A DNA stretch of 64,000 bases from Anderseniella sp963700885. Lineage in GTDB: Bacteria > Pseudomonadota > Alphaproteobacteria > Rhizobiales > Aestuariivirgaceae. Shown here piece by piece: positions 45,370-54,171 of this stretch. The stretch covers positions 1 to 64,000 of the forward strand of contig CAVOZJ010000012.1 of the NCBI GenBank assembly GCA_963700885.1. Direction: 5' to 3'. The stretch's first letter is position 1; every line of letters starts with the position of its first letter. The position numbers and the translations under genes are program-made. The notes beneath the pieces were generated by a model. That model was not told where the DNA came from, ran no database searches, and saw only the letters and a program-made list of their open reading frames with translations.

Positions 45370-47622
45370 TCAGGCAACAGCCCTGGGGGAGGTCGTTCTG
45401 GCCAGCAGGAGCAGCAGGCCCGCGACAAGCGCAAACAGCAAGCCCGACAATGCAAGCAGGCCGGAAGACGTGGAAGTTTGCGGTAATCTCACCTGTTGCT
45501 GCAGGGCGCTGTTCACGGTTGCGGGCCGGTCCAGCACGGCTAGCCGGGTAAACGGATTTCCTGCATCACGCAGGTCATCATCGGGCAACTGAAGTGCAGG
45601 AGGTCTTTTGCCGAATACCTTTTCAAAATTCCAGCCGGCAGGCAGGTTGATCGCGATGTCTTCCCGGCGCAGCGGTTCGCCGGCTGGCCGGTTTGGTGAG
45701 CGGTCTACTGCAATCAGGCTGGTTTGGCTGGAAACGATCTGGTGGACCAGCGCAACTTTCAGCACTTGCCGATTGGCGTTGCCGGCTGGTATCTCGCCAA
45801 GTGTTGCAGACGTTTCCAGTTCGGATATCCTGCGATGGGCCCAGAGCTTGGAAATGCCATTGCCCTCGGCAGCGCCAGTCAAAGGCAGGGTCACCTGCCA
45901 GGGCGTGTTGCCGATTTGCCCGCTTACGGTCAGGGACCCTGTCAGGTCGCCGGTTTGCGCCATCATGATGACAGGCTCGCCGCGATACAGGTCAGGCAGC
46001 TTCTCCGGCGTCAGCCGGGCATCGGTATCTGACAGAACAGCGTTGAGGTCGGTAACCACCGGTTGGCCGATTTTGCCGAACAGGTCCGCCATGCGCGATT
46101 TCACCTGCGAGACATCGCTGATCAGGGTGAACGTACCGCGTCCCACTTCAGCGGCTCTGGTCATCAGGTAAGTATTGGGGGCAGACCCGATACCCACCAT
46201 GAAAACCCGTGTTTTGCCACGATATCGGTTCAGTGTCGCGAACAGTCCCTGTTCGTTGCCAATGGCGCCGTCGGTAATAAACACAACCTGGCGCAACCGG
46301 TTGACGCCGTTGCCGCCGCGATCATGCAGGGCAGCTTTTAGCGGCGGTATCATCTCGGTGCCGCCACTTGCGCTAAGCGAGGCAACGAACCGTTTGGCCC
46401 TTTCGATGTATTCAGGTTCTGCGTCCACCGCGGCAGAAAACAGCATGTCAAAAGTGTCGTCGAAACGGATCACGTTGAAGCGGTCTTTCGGCGTCAGGGT
46501 CTCCAGGCCGAGCAGCAGTGCTTCCCTGGCCTGTGTCATGGACGGGCCATCCATCGAACCGGAATTGTCGATCACAAAAATGGTCTCACGCGGCGGTGCC
46601 GGTGTTTGTGTGGGTGCAGACGGCGGAACGACAGCTGCCAGCAGGAAATTGCTGCCATTGATGTGTTCCCTGAACAGTCCCACCTGGGGCGCATTGCCCG
46701 AGGCTGTCCAGGTCAACTCGAAATCGCGATCTGCAGGCACGTCGCCGTCTGCGAGCGATATCTGCCGCTCACCATGACCGCCGGTTGCAATCTTCACAGC
46801 ATGATGGTGGCTTTTGACCTCATCCAGCTCAAAGCCCGCATCCAGCTTGATTGATATTGATACCGGGTTCACCGGGCCGCCGGGTTCAGGATTTAGCACA
46901 GGTGGCGTAATGCGGTCACGGTCGGGCACAGGGTCGTCTGCCATCAAGCCGAAGCCTGACCCGTCGCTGTTGAATTCAACCGATTGCACAACTGGCGCAG
47001 GGTTGTACCTTGGAGCCACAACCAGTGGCAGCCGCAGGCTGTAGGTGCCGCTGGTTGAACGAATGGCTTCCTGGTATTCGATCTGTATCACAACCGTCTC
47101 GCCCGGTCCGATATTGGCAACCGAGTTGGTGAATATGTTGGGTCTTTCCTGTTCCAGCAGGGAGGCTGTCTGGCCCCGGCCCCTGGCTTTTTCATAGATG
47201 ATCCTGGCTTGTTGCTTCTCGCGCACTTCACCGGAGATGAAGCGATTGCCAGTGATGATTTTCAGCGTATCCACCGCTGCTGTTTCGGGCAGGGGAAACA
47301 CGTACACGCCTTCCACCCATCCTTCAGCCGGGTTGGTAAACTGCTGGGTAAGAATTGTCCGCGACGTCAGCCCGGAGACGCTCACCGTGTAGTCGGTTGC
47401 AAGCCGCGGCGCCTGCACGAAGCCGCCCTCGATGGTTTTGAGCAGCAAGCTGCCCGATGTCATGCTGGCGGGCTGCACGCCAGCCAGAGATTGTGCGGCT
47501 CGCGCTGCGGTACCGGCAAGTGCCGCAAGCGCCAGCATGGCCGCCATAAACATGACAATGGCGGTTTCGAGTATCGTATTGAAATGGTTGGTCTGACTGC
47601 CTGTCTGCGCTGTGCCGTGCAT
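45370..47622 (-). CDS. Marine proteobacterial sortase target protein (VIT plus vWA domains)
   Basis: 750 residues from ATG 47622 (GAAAGGACGAGAC upstream). Signal or anchor segment near residues 20-45, VIT domain (LATDYTVSVSGLTSRTILTQ, then GWVEGVYVFPLPETAAVDTL), vWA domain with MIDAS FVIDNSGSMDGPSM, and the sorting signal LPQTS at about residue 713 followed by a hydrophobic stretch and a short Arg-containing tail. The sortase next door would process this tail. It resembles inter-alpha-trypsin-inhibitor heavy-chain-like surface proteins; adhesion is inferred. Confidence 0.9.
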   Translation of the reverse strand: MHGTAQTGSQTNHFNTILETAIVMFMAAMLALAALAGTAARAAQSLAGVQPASMTSGSLLLKTIEGGFVQAPRLATDYTVSVSGLTSRTILTQQFTNPAEGWVEGVYVFPLPETAAVDTLKIITGNRFISGEVREKQQARIIYEKARGRGQTASLLEQERPNIFTNSVANIGPGETVVIQIEYQEAIRSTSGTYSLRLPLVVAPRYNPAPVVQSVEFNSDGSGFGLMADDPVPDRDRITPPVLNPEPGGPVNPVSISIKLDAGFELDEVKSHHHAVKIATGGHGERQISLADGDVPADRDFELTWTASGNAPQVGLFREHINGSNFLLAAVVPPSAPTQTPAPPRETIFVIDNSGSMDGPSMTQAREALLLGLETLTPKDRFNVIRFDDTFDMLFSAAVDAEPEYIERAKRFVASLSASGGTEMIPPLKAALHDRGGNGVNRLRQVVFITDGAIGNEQGLFATLNRYRGKTRVFMVGIGSAPNTYLMTRAAEVGRGTFTLISDVSQVKSRMADLFGKIGQPVVTDLNAVLSDTDARLTPEKLPDLYRGEPVIMMAQTGDLTGSLTVSGQIGNTPWQVTLPLTGAAEGNGISKLWAHRRISELETSATLGEIPAGNANRQVLKVALVHQIVSSQTSLIAVDRSPNRPAGEPLRREDIAINLPAGWNFEKVFGKRPPALQLPDDDLRDAGNPFTRLAVLDRPATVNSALQQQVRLPQTSTSSGLLALSGLLFALVAGLLLLLARTTSPRAVA

Positions 47623-47793
47623 GTCTCGTCCTTTCAGATTGAACTGCCCCGGACATTTCATCTAGAGCAGTCCTTCATGCGCCGCCAACGTGAACTCCGT
47701 CTTTTTTTGGCCACTTTCCGCCAGCGTCCACTGGACCTGTACGGCCGGATGTGGAAATGTGCGGGTTTGTACGTAATTTGCAGGGTAAAGCTG

Positions 47794-48558
47794 ATGTCGC
47801 CGGAAAAGCTGTCGCTCGAAGAAAATGCGCACATTGGCAGCCTGATCCATGAAGAACTCGCCAGGCGCCGCCTGACCCGCCAGCACCTTGCCGACATGGC
47901 GAAACTCTCGCTGTCAACGCTTGAGAAGGCCCTGTCCGGCAGGCGCCCGTTTACCTTTGCCACTGTCATCCGCCTGGAGGAGGCACTGGGACTGTCCCTG
48001 CGTGCGCAGCATCCGGTGCAGACTGTCAACGGGGGGCTTGCGTCTGACGACCTCGGATCTTACGCCCGCCCGGCCGTATCATGGCTCGAAGGCCGGTATC
48101 TCACGATCAGGGTCTCGTTCAGCAACCCGGCTGACCTTTACACCTACATAACCGAAATACGCTGGGACGATGCCCGCAGCCATCTCTGGTACCGTGAGTT
48201 GGAACGCATGGATGCGGAGTTCAAGCATGAAGGTGCTGTTTCGGTGCCGCATCAGTCAGGTTGCGTTTACCTGGTCACCAACAGTCATGGCCAGTACCGC
48301 CTGGCGATATTGTCACGCCCGATGATCACCGGCGAGATGTATGGCTTGCTGACAACATTGCAACTGGGCAGGGGTGGCCGGCTGACGCCCATGGCCACGC
48401 CTATCGTGCTGGGCCGGGTGGACTGGTTCGGCGATGACGTGGTGTTCGGCCGCATAGATGCCTCCATGCCTGCCTATGAACGCTACATGGCGCTGCTCAG
48501 GCGCGCTACGGAAGATCCGTTTGTAATGATGGTCGAGGCCCGGGCACCGGAGGTTTGA
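47794..48558 (+). CDS. XRE-family HTH regulator with an unclassified C-terminal domain
   Basis: 254 residues from ATG 47794 (CAGGG upstream); the frame is open much further upstream but reads over the sortase-target leader. HTH at about residues 15-60: LARRRLTRQHLADMAKLSLS then TLEKALSGRRPFTFATVIRL. The rest (WLEGRYLTIRVSFSNPADLY, TEIRWDDARSHLWYREL) is not recognised and may bind a ligand or partner. Divergent from the sortase pair, so it is a candidate regulator of it. Confidence 0.75.
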   Translation: MSPEKLSLEENAHIGSLIHEELARRRLTRQHLADMAKLSLSTLEKALSGRRPFTFATVIRLEEALGLSLRAQHPVQTVNGGLASDDLGSYARPAVSWLEGRYLTIRVSFSNPADLYTYITEIRWDDARSHLWYRELERMDAEFKHEGAVSVPHQSGCVYLVTNSHGQYRLAILSRPMITGEMYGLLTTLQLGRGGRLTPMATPIVLGRVDWFGDDVVFGRIDASMPAYERYMALLRRATEDPFVMMVEARAPEV

Positions 48559-48764
48559 ACAGTCTGATCTGCTGCACCGGTCAAACGATTTCATCCGGGC
48601 AAGCAAGGCCTTTTTGCATCAATCCGGATAAACCGGTCAGACCAGGTTCATGGTCGTGCCCGCAAATGCTGCCGGCTGCCAGGTTGATTGTCCGGCCGAT
48701 CCGCGCTGAGCCATCGCTTCGGTCACCATGTCCCGGGAGTTTTTGATATTGGTTTGAGCCACGC

Positions 48765-49214
48765 TCAGATGCCCAGGTGCAGTTTTGGTTTCCAGAACGG
48801 CCGGAAAAGTTCGATCTTGGGACAGCGGTTCATGACCACTTTCATGCCGGCGTCTTCTGCAAGGCGGGCTGCATCATGGTCCACGACGCCGATCTGGCCC
48901 CATAAAACCCTGGCGCCGATGGCAATCGCTTCCCTGGCGACGCCCATCAGGTCTTCGGGGCGGCGGAAGACCTCGACCATGTCCACCGGGCGGTCGATGG
49001 CTTCCAGCGAAGGGTAGACCTTGATGCCGCGTATCTCAGTCACTTCAGGACGGGGGTTTACCGGGATCATGTCGAAACCCGTCTCGCTCAGCACCCTCAG
49101 GACGCCATAGCTGAACTTGGTCTTGTCAGGACTGGCGCCAACCATGGCGATGGTCTTTACGGATTTCAGAATGCCCTGCAGGTAGTCATCTGTGTAAGGT
49201 TGGGTATGGTCCAT
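48765..49214 (-). CDS. CoA-binding domain protein (succinyl-CoA synthetase alpha-like Rossmann fold)
   Basis: 149 residues. CoA_binding_2 pattern: IAMVGASPDKTKFSYGVLRV, FDMIPVNPRPEVTEIRGIKV and DMVEVFRRPEDLMGVAREAI. These small stand-alone proteins bind CoA and their role is poorly known. It follows the ferredoxin gene by 4 bp on the same strand, so it belongs to the Rieske/SBP56 operon. Confidence 0.82.
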   Translation of the reverse strand: MDHTQPYTDDYLQGILKSVKTIAMVGASPDKTKFSYGVLRVLSETGFDMIPVNPRPEVTEIRGIKVYPSLEAIDRPVDMVEVFRRPEDLMGVAREAIAIGARVLWGQIGVVDHDAARLAEDAGMKVVMNRCPKIELFRPFWKPKLHLGI

Positions 49215-49218
49215 ATCC

Positions 49219-49578
49219 TTAAGCCTTTGGTGTGGCGATGTCCGCCTTCAGTTCATGAGGTTTGAGCGGGTCGAGAAACGGGTTGCGGTAGAGCCTGTCG
49301 TGGCTTTCCACACCGATCTCAAACGTGCAGTCACTCCTGGGACGTGCCACGCAAAGGATAACATAGCCATCATTTATCTGCCGGTTGTTGAGCGCCACCT
49401 GCGCCTTCTGGTTGACCTCTCCGCTGATCAGCTTGGCTGCACAGGTGATGCAGCCGCCATATTTGCAGCCATAGGGAAGGTCCACCCCCTGATCGCGCAG
49501 GCTGTCCAGCAGCGGCCGCTTGCCATCCACTTCGTAGACGGCATTGTCGCGGTTCGCGATGGTGATCGTGTGCATCAT
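49219..49578 (-). CDS. Plant-type [2Fe-2S] ferredoxin
   Basis: 119 residues. The cluster ligands Cys38, Cys43, Cys46 (YGCKYGGCITCAAKL) and Cys76 (VILCVARP) are in canonical spacing. It would pass electrons to the Rieske oxygenase encoded upstream in the same operon; no reductase gene is adjacent. ATG overlaps the SBP56 stop by 4 nt. Confidence 0.88.
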   Translation of the reverse strand: MMHTITIANRDNAVYEVDGKRPLLDSLRDQGVDLPYGCKYGGCITCAAKLISGEVNQKAQVALNNRQINDGYVILCVARPRSDCTFEIGVESHDRLYRNPFLDPLKPHELKADIATPKA

Positions 49579-50924
49579 AGCCAGATGTCACTCGTGCAGT
49601 CGCCACCTGGATAACGCGCCTCGTGACAGCGCGATGGCCCGTTGGGCTCCTTGCCAAAATTGACGATGAAGTCCCTGTTGAGCGACATGCCGCCGTTTTC
49701 CGGGTCGCAGTCGATCATCACCATGACGCCGCCCTGTTCGCGGATTTCGGGATAGAACTGATTGTCCCAAGTCGAAAACAGCGAGGTGGTCACATAAAGC
49801 CGCCTGCCATCGAGGCTCAGCTGGAACATCTGCGGCCCGCCTGCCATTTTCACGCCATTGACCTCCGGCGCCCTGCCCAGCAGGCCACCCATCCATACCT
49901 GGCCGGTCAGTACAGGATGATGCGGATCGGAGATGTCGTACTGGCGCATGTCGCCGTGCAGCCAGTTGTTGAGGTAGAGGTATTTGTCATCCATCGACAC
50001 CAGGATCGCCGACATTACCCCGGGTACCGGGATTGGCCATTCGGGATGCGGCTCATTTTCCACATCTATGATTTTTTCCCATTGCCACTTGCCTGCGTCA
50101 TTCTTCCACCAGTGAATCACGTTGGAGCTGAGCGCGGCACCGCAAAACCCGTGTGTGCTGTCGGGGTTATGGTGGAATTTCACCTCCAGCGGGATCAGGC
50201 CATCTTCGCCCAGGTAGAAGGTCTCTACCGGTTCTTTCCTTTCAAAGTCCCAGAAGTGAAGCTCACGGCCATATTTGAGATGGCCAACTTCTTCCAGGTC
50301 GAAACCCGGCATAAAGGTATTGGGCGCAGCCCATTCGGAACTCACCATCACGTTGTGGCGCGGCTGATACCAGAAATCATAGCCGAACTTGATGTCGCCC
50401 ATGGAGTTTTCCCAACGCCCGGAAATCTCGAAATCCCGGTCCAGATGCAGATATCCGCCCGGGGCTTCGCCCTTTGCATCGCCCAGCATCGAGATGATGA
50501 TCTCGGATCCCAGGCAATGCACGGTATGGGGTCCGGACAGGTTGGTTTTTGCCTTGATCTTGGCCCCGTCGATCACCTTGTGCAGGCGGGGTGCGCGCGG
50601 GTCGGTGGCAGTATCAACAATATGGATGTTGTTTGACCGCACGCCCGGAAGCAGCAGGTATTTGCGGCTCATGCTGGCATCGTCATGGCAGGAAGAACAG
50701 GCATTCCAGCCCATATGGTGCAGTTCGTCACCGATGCCCGGCATGTCCAGCCGGTGAATGACCTCGGAATAGGTCGGACTGTCAGGGTCCACATCCACCG
50801 TGGCCAGGTAATCCGGTTTCTGGATGCCGGTGCCGGTATAGATCGCGATTGTATAGAGCAGCTTTTCACGCGGCGCCTTCATGGCGTCTGCCGGAGATGC
50901 ATAACCTGGTCCGCAACACTCCAT
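49575..50924 (-). CDS. Selenium-binding protein SBP56/methanethiol oxidase family protein
   Basis: 449 residues from ATG 50924 with GGAGG seven bases upstream. SBP56 pattern: KLLYTIAIYTGTG, GWNACSSCHDDASMSRKYLL, PHTVHCLGSEIIISMLGDAK, and GGPQMFQLSLDGRRLYVTTS. Bacterial members oxidise methanethiol to formaldehyde, sulfide and peroxide. The CSSC Cys pair and His-rich metal ligands appear present. Operon partners are a Rieske oxygenase and a ferredoxin rather than the copper chaperones often seen, suggesting a demethylation pathway that releases a thiol. That reading is inferred. Confidence 0.85.
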   Translation of the reverse strand: MECCGPGYASPADAMKAPREKLLYTIAIYTGTGIQKPDYLATVDVDPDSPTYSEVIHRLDMPGIGDELHHMGWNACSSCHDDASMSRKYLLLPGVRSNNIHIVDTATDPRAPRLHKVIDGAKIKAKTNLSGPHTVHCLGSEIIISMLGDAKGEAPGGYLHLDRDFEISGRWENSMGDIKFGYDFWYQPRHNVMVSSEWAAPNTFMPGFDLEEVGHLKYGRELHFWDFERKEPVETFYLGEDGLIPLEVKFHHNPDSTHGFCGAALSSNVIHWWKNDAGKWQWEKIIDVENEPHPEWPIPVPGVMSAILVSMDDKYLYLNNWLHGDMRQYDISDPHHPVLTGQVWMGGLLGRAPEVNGVKMAGGPQMFQLSLDGRRLYVTTSLFSTWDNQFYPEIREQGGVMVMIDCDPENGGMSLNRDFIVNFGKEPNGPSRCHEARYPGGDCTSDIWL

Positions 50925-51023
50925 GACTAACCTCCAGTACGATCTGTTATCGCGACACGGCGGCACATGCCGCGCAATACCGGCTTTTGTATCAGCTTGC
51001 CGGCGATGACGGCAAGACCGGCA

Positions 51024-52169
51024 TCAGTTGCTGTCAGCATCCAGGGCAGCCAGTACCTGCATGTGAAACCAGTGCAACTGGATTTCCGAGAACCACGAAG
51101 TTTCAGGGTCGCAGATGTACCTGCCCTGGTCATATCCCATGGATGAAATGCCACGCTGGACGCTTTCGACGATCCCGATGTCCTCGATGTTGAACATGTC
51201 CATGAAAAGATCCCGCACTGCCTGGAGCTTGGGGTGCCGCTCGGCTTCGCCTGCGGGTGTGTAGATGTCGACCCGTTCGGCACAGGCGCCTACCCCGTTG
51301 GGTGCCATGCGCAGGACGATGAGGTTTTCAGATCCGGGCAGCGACAGCATGCACAGATGCGGCCATGCCTGCCACGCGTAATAGGGTGAACCATACTCCA
51401 GTTCGAGACCCGGAAAACCTTCCTTGCTCTTGAAGCGGTTGAACGTCCATCGTTTCTCTTCCCTGAATTCCACCATCTCCTGCTCAAGCACCTGCGCAAG
51501 TTTCGGATGCGCCACGGGGATATGGTATGCTTCGGAGAAATTATCGTAGACCACTTTCCAGTTGGCCTTGATGTCGTAGTGCAACCGCTCGGCCACGACC
51601 CATTGCGCGACATTGGCCAAATAATCCTCGATTCCGGTGCCAAATCCATTCATTTCTTCATCAAACGGCGGAGCTTTCGGATCCAGGTTGATGAAAATCA
51701 GGCCCGCCGAAATTGCCAGTTGAATGGAGTTCAGTGAAAACCGGGATTTGTCAAAATCCGGCACCTTGTCCGTCATGGGCGCCGCGGCAAGGCTACCGTC
51801 AAGTTTGTACAGCCAGGCATGATACGGGCAGCTTATGCCCCTGCTCTTGAGCCGGCCCGCGCCGGTCAACAGTTCATGGCCGCGATGCTGGCAGACATTA
51901 TAAAATGCCCTGATCTCGCCGTCATGGCCACGCACGACGAGGATTGGCTGTTCGCCCACGGTATCGGTAAAATACATGCCGGCTTCGGCGACATCGGCAA
52001 CATGACCCACATAGCACCAGGATTTGCGATGAATTGTGCGCATTTCGTCACGATAGATGGTTTCATCGGTGTAATAGCGCGACGGCAGTGTCGGCGATGT
52101 CATGGGGTCGAGAGAAAACGCGCCACGAGTGCCGGAGGGCAGCAAATTTGGTCGGATGGATTGGCTCAT
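51024..52169 (-). CDS. Rieske-type ring-hydroxylating/N-demethylating oxygenase alpha subunit
   Basis: 381 residues. Rieske ligands Cys93-x-His95 (CQHRGH) and Cys114-x2-His117 (SCPYHAW). The mononuclear iron site begins EAYHIPVAHPK with His216 and His221. Length and layout match the carnitine/choline/stachydrine-type oxygenases. It heads an operon with SBP56 and ferredoxin. It is homologous to, but distinct from, the Rieske gene at the left edge. Substrate probably a quaternary amine or S-methyl compound, unproven. Confidence 0.85.
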   Translation of the reverse strand: MSQSIRPNLLPSGTRGAFSLDPMTSPTLPSRYYTDETIYRDEMRTIHRKSWCYVGHVADVAEAGMYFTDTVGEQPILVVRGHDGEIRAFYNVCQHRGHELLTGAGRLKSRGISCPYHAWLYKLDGSLAAAPMTDKVPDFDKSRFSLNSIQLAISAGLIFINLDPKAPPFDEEMNGFGTGIEDYLANVAQWVVAERLHYDIKANWKVVYDNFSEAYHIPVAHPKLAQVLEQEMVEFREEKRWTFNRFKSKEGFPGLELEYGSPYYAWQAWPHLCMLSLPGSENLIVLRMAPNGVGACAERVDIYTPAGEAERHPKLQAVRDLFMDMFNIEDIGIVESVQRGISSMGYDQGRYICDPETSWFSEIQLHWFHMQVLAALDADSN

Positions 52170-52458
52170 GACAGTGCTCTGTGATTACTGATCGTCAAAC
52201 GGGTTGCTGCCAGTGTAGACAGGGCTGTTCCGCCAGACAAACTGTAAAACCAAGTGCTTTATGCAAACGCGGAGAGATCGATATTCTCTGTCCGGCCAGC
52301 ACGGTGTAACACCAGTGCACCTGCATGTCGCGGAACATCCATCTGATCGCCCGGAAAATGTAATATGACCTGCACGGCGTGTTGTTCACAGACATGTTTT
52401 CCGCACGACGAGACGAAAGTTATGGAGCCCAACTGCATTTCATGGTTTTTTGTGGGGC

Positions 52459-53106
52459 ATGAATGAAGATGATTCTGACGCAGATTCTGCCCCCTGTTTT
52501 GCTCATCTGCTTGTGGATGGCCACGTCGTTGATCCGCAGACCGCCAGTGATGTCGCGCAGTTCAGGAAATCTCAGCGCCAGCGTCTTTACAAGCTGCGAA
52601 AACAGGTGCCGCTTGAGCAGCGCCGGTCACAGGCCGGTATTGTAGCTGAACTGCTCGACAGTCAGATTGGCGATGTTGCAGGCGTTTCAGTCGCGGTGTA
52701 CTGGCCAATTCGCGGCGAGCTTGATCTGCGTGACTGGATGACACGGTGTAACTCCTATGGGGCGACAGTGTTGCTTCCTGTAATCGTCCAGCGGGACAGT
52801 CCCCTGGAATTTCGCAGGTGGACACCGGCTTGCAAGATGCGGTTGGGGACCTGGAACATCCCTGTACCTGATGCCACGGTCGCCGCCGTTCCCGATGTCG
52901 TGATCTCGCCGCTTCTGGGAGTTGACAGTAATCGTTTCCGCCTCGGCAATGGCGGAGGCTATTACGACAGAACGCTCGCTGCCATGTCCGGCAAACCCCG
53001 GGTAATAGGAGTTGGCCAGCAGTTTTCAATGCTGCAAACCATTTTTCCAATGCCCTGGGATATTCCAATGGATACCGTCATTTTGAGTGACGGAACAGTT
53101 TTCTAG
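52459..53106 (+). CDS. 5-formyltetrahydrofolate cyclo-ligase
   Basis: 215 residues from ATG 52459 (a TTG at 52450 is an alternative). Family motifs: FRKSQRQRLYKLRKQV near the start, VAVYWPIRGELDLRDWM, and the nucleotide/folate loop LGNGGGYYDRTLA (about 162-174), followed by GVGQQFSM and PWDIPMD. It converts 5-formyl-THF to 5,10-methenyl-THF using ATP. The first 30 residues are an extension. It stands alone, convergent with bhcR, and supports the one-carbon pool that the demethylases feed. Confidence 0.88.
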   Translation: MNEDDSDADSAPCFAHLLVDGHVVDPQTASDVAQFRKSQRQRLYKLRKQVPLEQRRSQAGIVAELLDSQIGDVAGVSVAVYWPIRGELDLRDWMTRCNSYGATVLLPVIVQRDSPLEFRRWTPACKMRLGTWNIPVPDATVAAVPDVVISPLLGVDSNRFRLGNGGGYYDRTLAAMSGKPRVIGVGQQFSMLQTIFPMPWDIPMDTVILSDGTVF

Positions 53107-53135
53107 GTCGACTTTAGAGGTTCAGGCGAACTCGT

Positions 53136-53969
53136 CTACCAGTCAGGTTGCGGACAGGTCCCGCCGGTGGCACGTGTAATTTCATCGGCGGCCTGCCGCA
53201 CCAGCATCCCGAATTCAGCATCGCGATCTTTTGTCATCCGGACCGTGGGACCGGAAATGGAAATGCCCGCAATTGCTTCCTCGAATCGATTGAAAATCGG
53301 AGCTGCAATGCAACGCATGCCCGGTGTCCGTTCTTCATCATCAACCGCCCAGCCCCGGATCCGGGAGCGCGCAAGTTCTTCGCGCAACTGTTCCTCCTGA
53401 ACAATCGTGTGGCTTGTGAACGCTTCCAGCGGCTGTCCATTCAGCAGGCTGTTCATTTTCAGGCTGGACCTGAAGGACAGGATTGCTTTCCCGATACCCG
53501 AAGCATGCACGGCGCTTCGGGTGCCGGGGGGAAAGAAGGCGCGGATTGGTTCGCTGGTTTCCACCTGGCTGATGAATATCACCTCGCCCTGATCGATGAT
53601 GGCAAGGTTGGCTGTCTCGCCTGACTGGACCATGAGCCGCTCCATGAACTGCCGGCTTTGCTCCGCCAGGTGGGTTCTGCGCAGGAAGTTGGAGCCTATC
53701 CGGAACGCCCCGGATCCGACATGCCACAACTGGTTTGCTTCCACGAATTCGACCATCGCATGCAGCCGCAAGGTCGTCAGGATCCTGTATATCGTGGCAG
53801 GTGACTCCTGCGTTGCATCTGCAATTTCGGTCAACGACATGCCGGAACCATCCGACACGGTCTTAAGCACGCTCAATGCCCGATCGAGCGATCGAATTGT
53901 CGCGTTCTGCGTCTTGTCATGGAATGCCTTTGGCCGCCCGCGCGCCCTTCCCGCCGCAGTATCTTTCAT
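53136..53969 (-). CDS. bhcR: IclR-family regulator of the beta-hydroxyaspartate cycle (BhcR-like)
   Basis: 277 residues. The winged HTH is at about 25-85 (ATIRSLDRALSVLKTV, MSLTEIADATQESPATIYRI). The ligand domain has EVIFISQVETSEPIRAFFPP, VHASGIGKAILSF and GWAVDDEERTPGMRCIAAPI, the IclR effector pocket. It is divergent from bhcABCD across a 200-bp AT-rich gap containing two identical-type palindromes. In Paracoccus the homologue responds to glyoxylate; the same is expected here. Symbol given on context and family. Confidence 0.85.
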   Translation of the reverse strand: MKDTAAGRARGRPKAFHDKTQNATIRSLDRALSVLKTVSDGSGMSLTEIADATQESPATIYRILTTLRLHAMVEFVEANQLWHVGSGAFRIGSNFLRRTHLAEQSRQFMERLMVQSGETANLAIIDQGEVIFISQVETSEPIRAFFPPGTRSAVHASGIGKAILSFRSSLKMNSLLNGQPLEAFTSHTIVQEEQLREELARSRIRGWAVDDEERTPGMRCIAAPIFNRFEEAIAGISISGPTVRMTKDRDAEFGMLVRQAADEITRATGGTCPQPDW

Positions 53970-54007
53970 TGAAAAATCTCCTGTCGTGAGTTCCCGGCTT
54001 TATAGTA

Positions 54008-54022
54008 TGAAAAAATGTTTCA
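54008..54022. promoter_or_regulatory. BhcR operator candidate 1
   Basis: TGAAAAAATGTTTCA, perfect 5-bp arms TGAAA/TTTCA around five bases. A partial third copy TGAAAAAAT follows at 54028. Located 38 bp upstream of the bhcR start. Confidence 0.6.
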
Positions 54023-54079
54023 AAAAATGAAAAAATAAAAATCGTTATAAGTCAGATGCATACATCGCATGTTTATTTC

Positions 54080-54094
54080 TGAAAAAATATTTCA
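54080..54094. promoter_or_regulatory. BhcR operator candidate 2
   Basis: TGAAAAAATATTTCA matches the first site at 14 of 15 positions and lies 72 bp away, 77 bp before the bhcA ATG. Two sites about seven helical turns apart suit regulator dimers controlling both divergent promoters. Confidence 0.6.
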
Positions 54095-54171
54095 AAAAAA
54101 TTGCACGGAGTTGATGAAGAGCTTATTTTGAGGATCATCAAGCAAATCACAATCAGCTGAGAGGTGATGCC

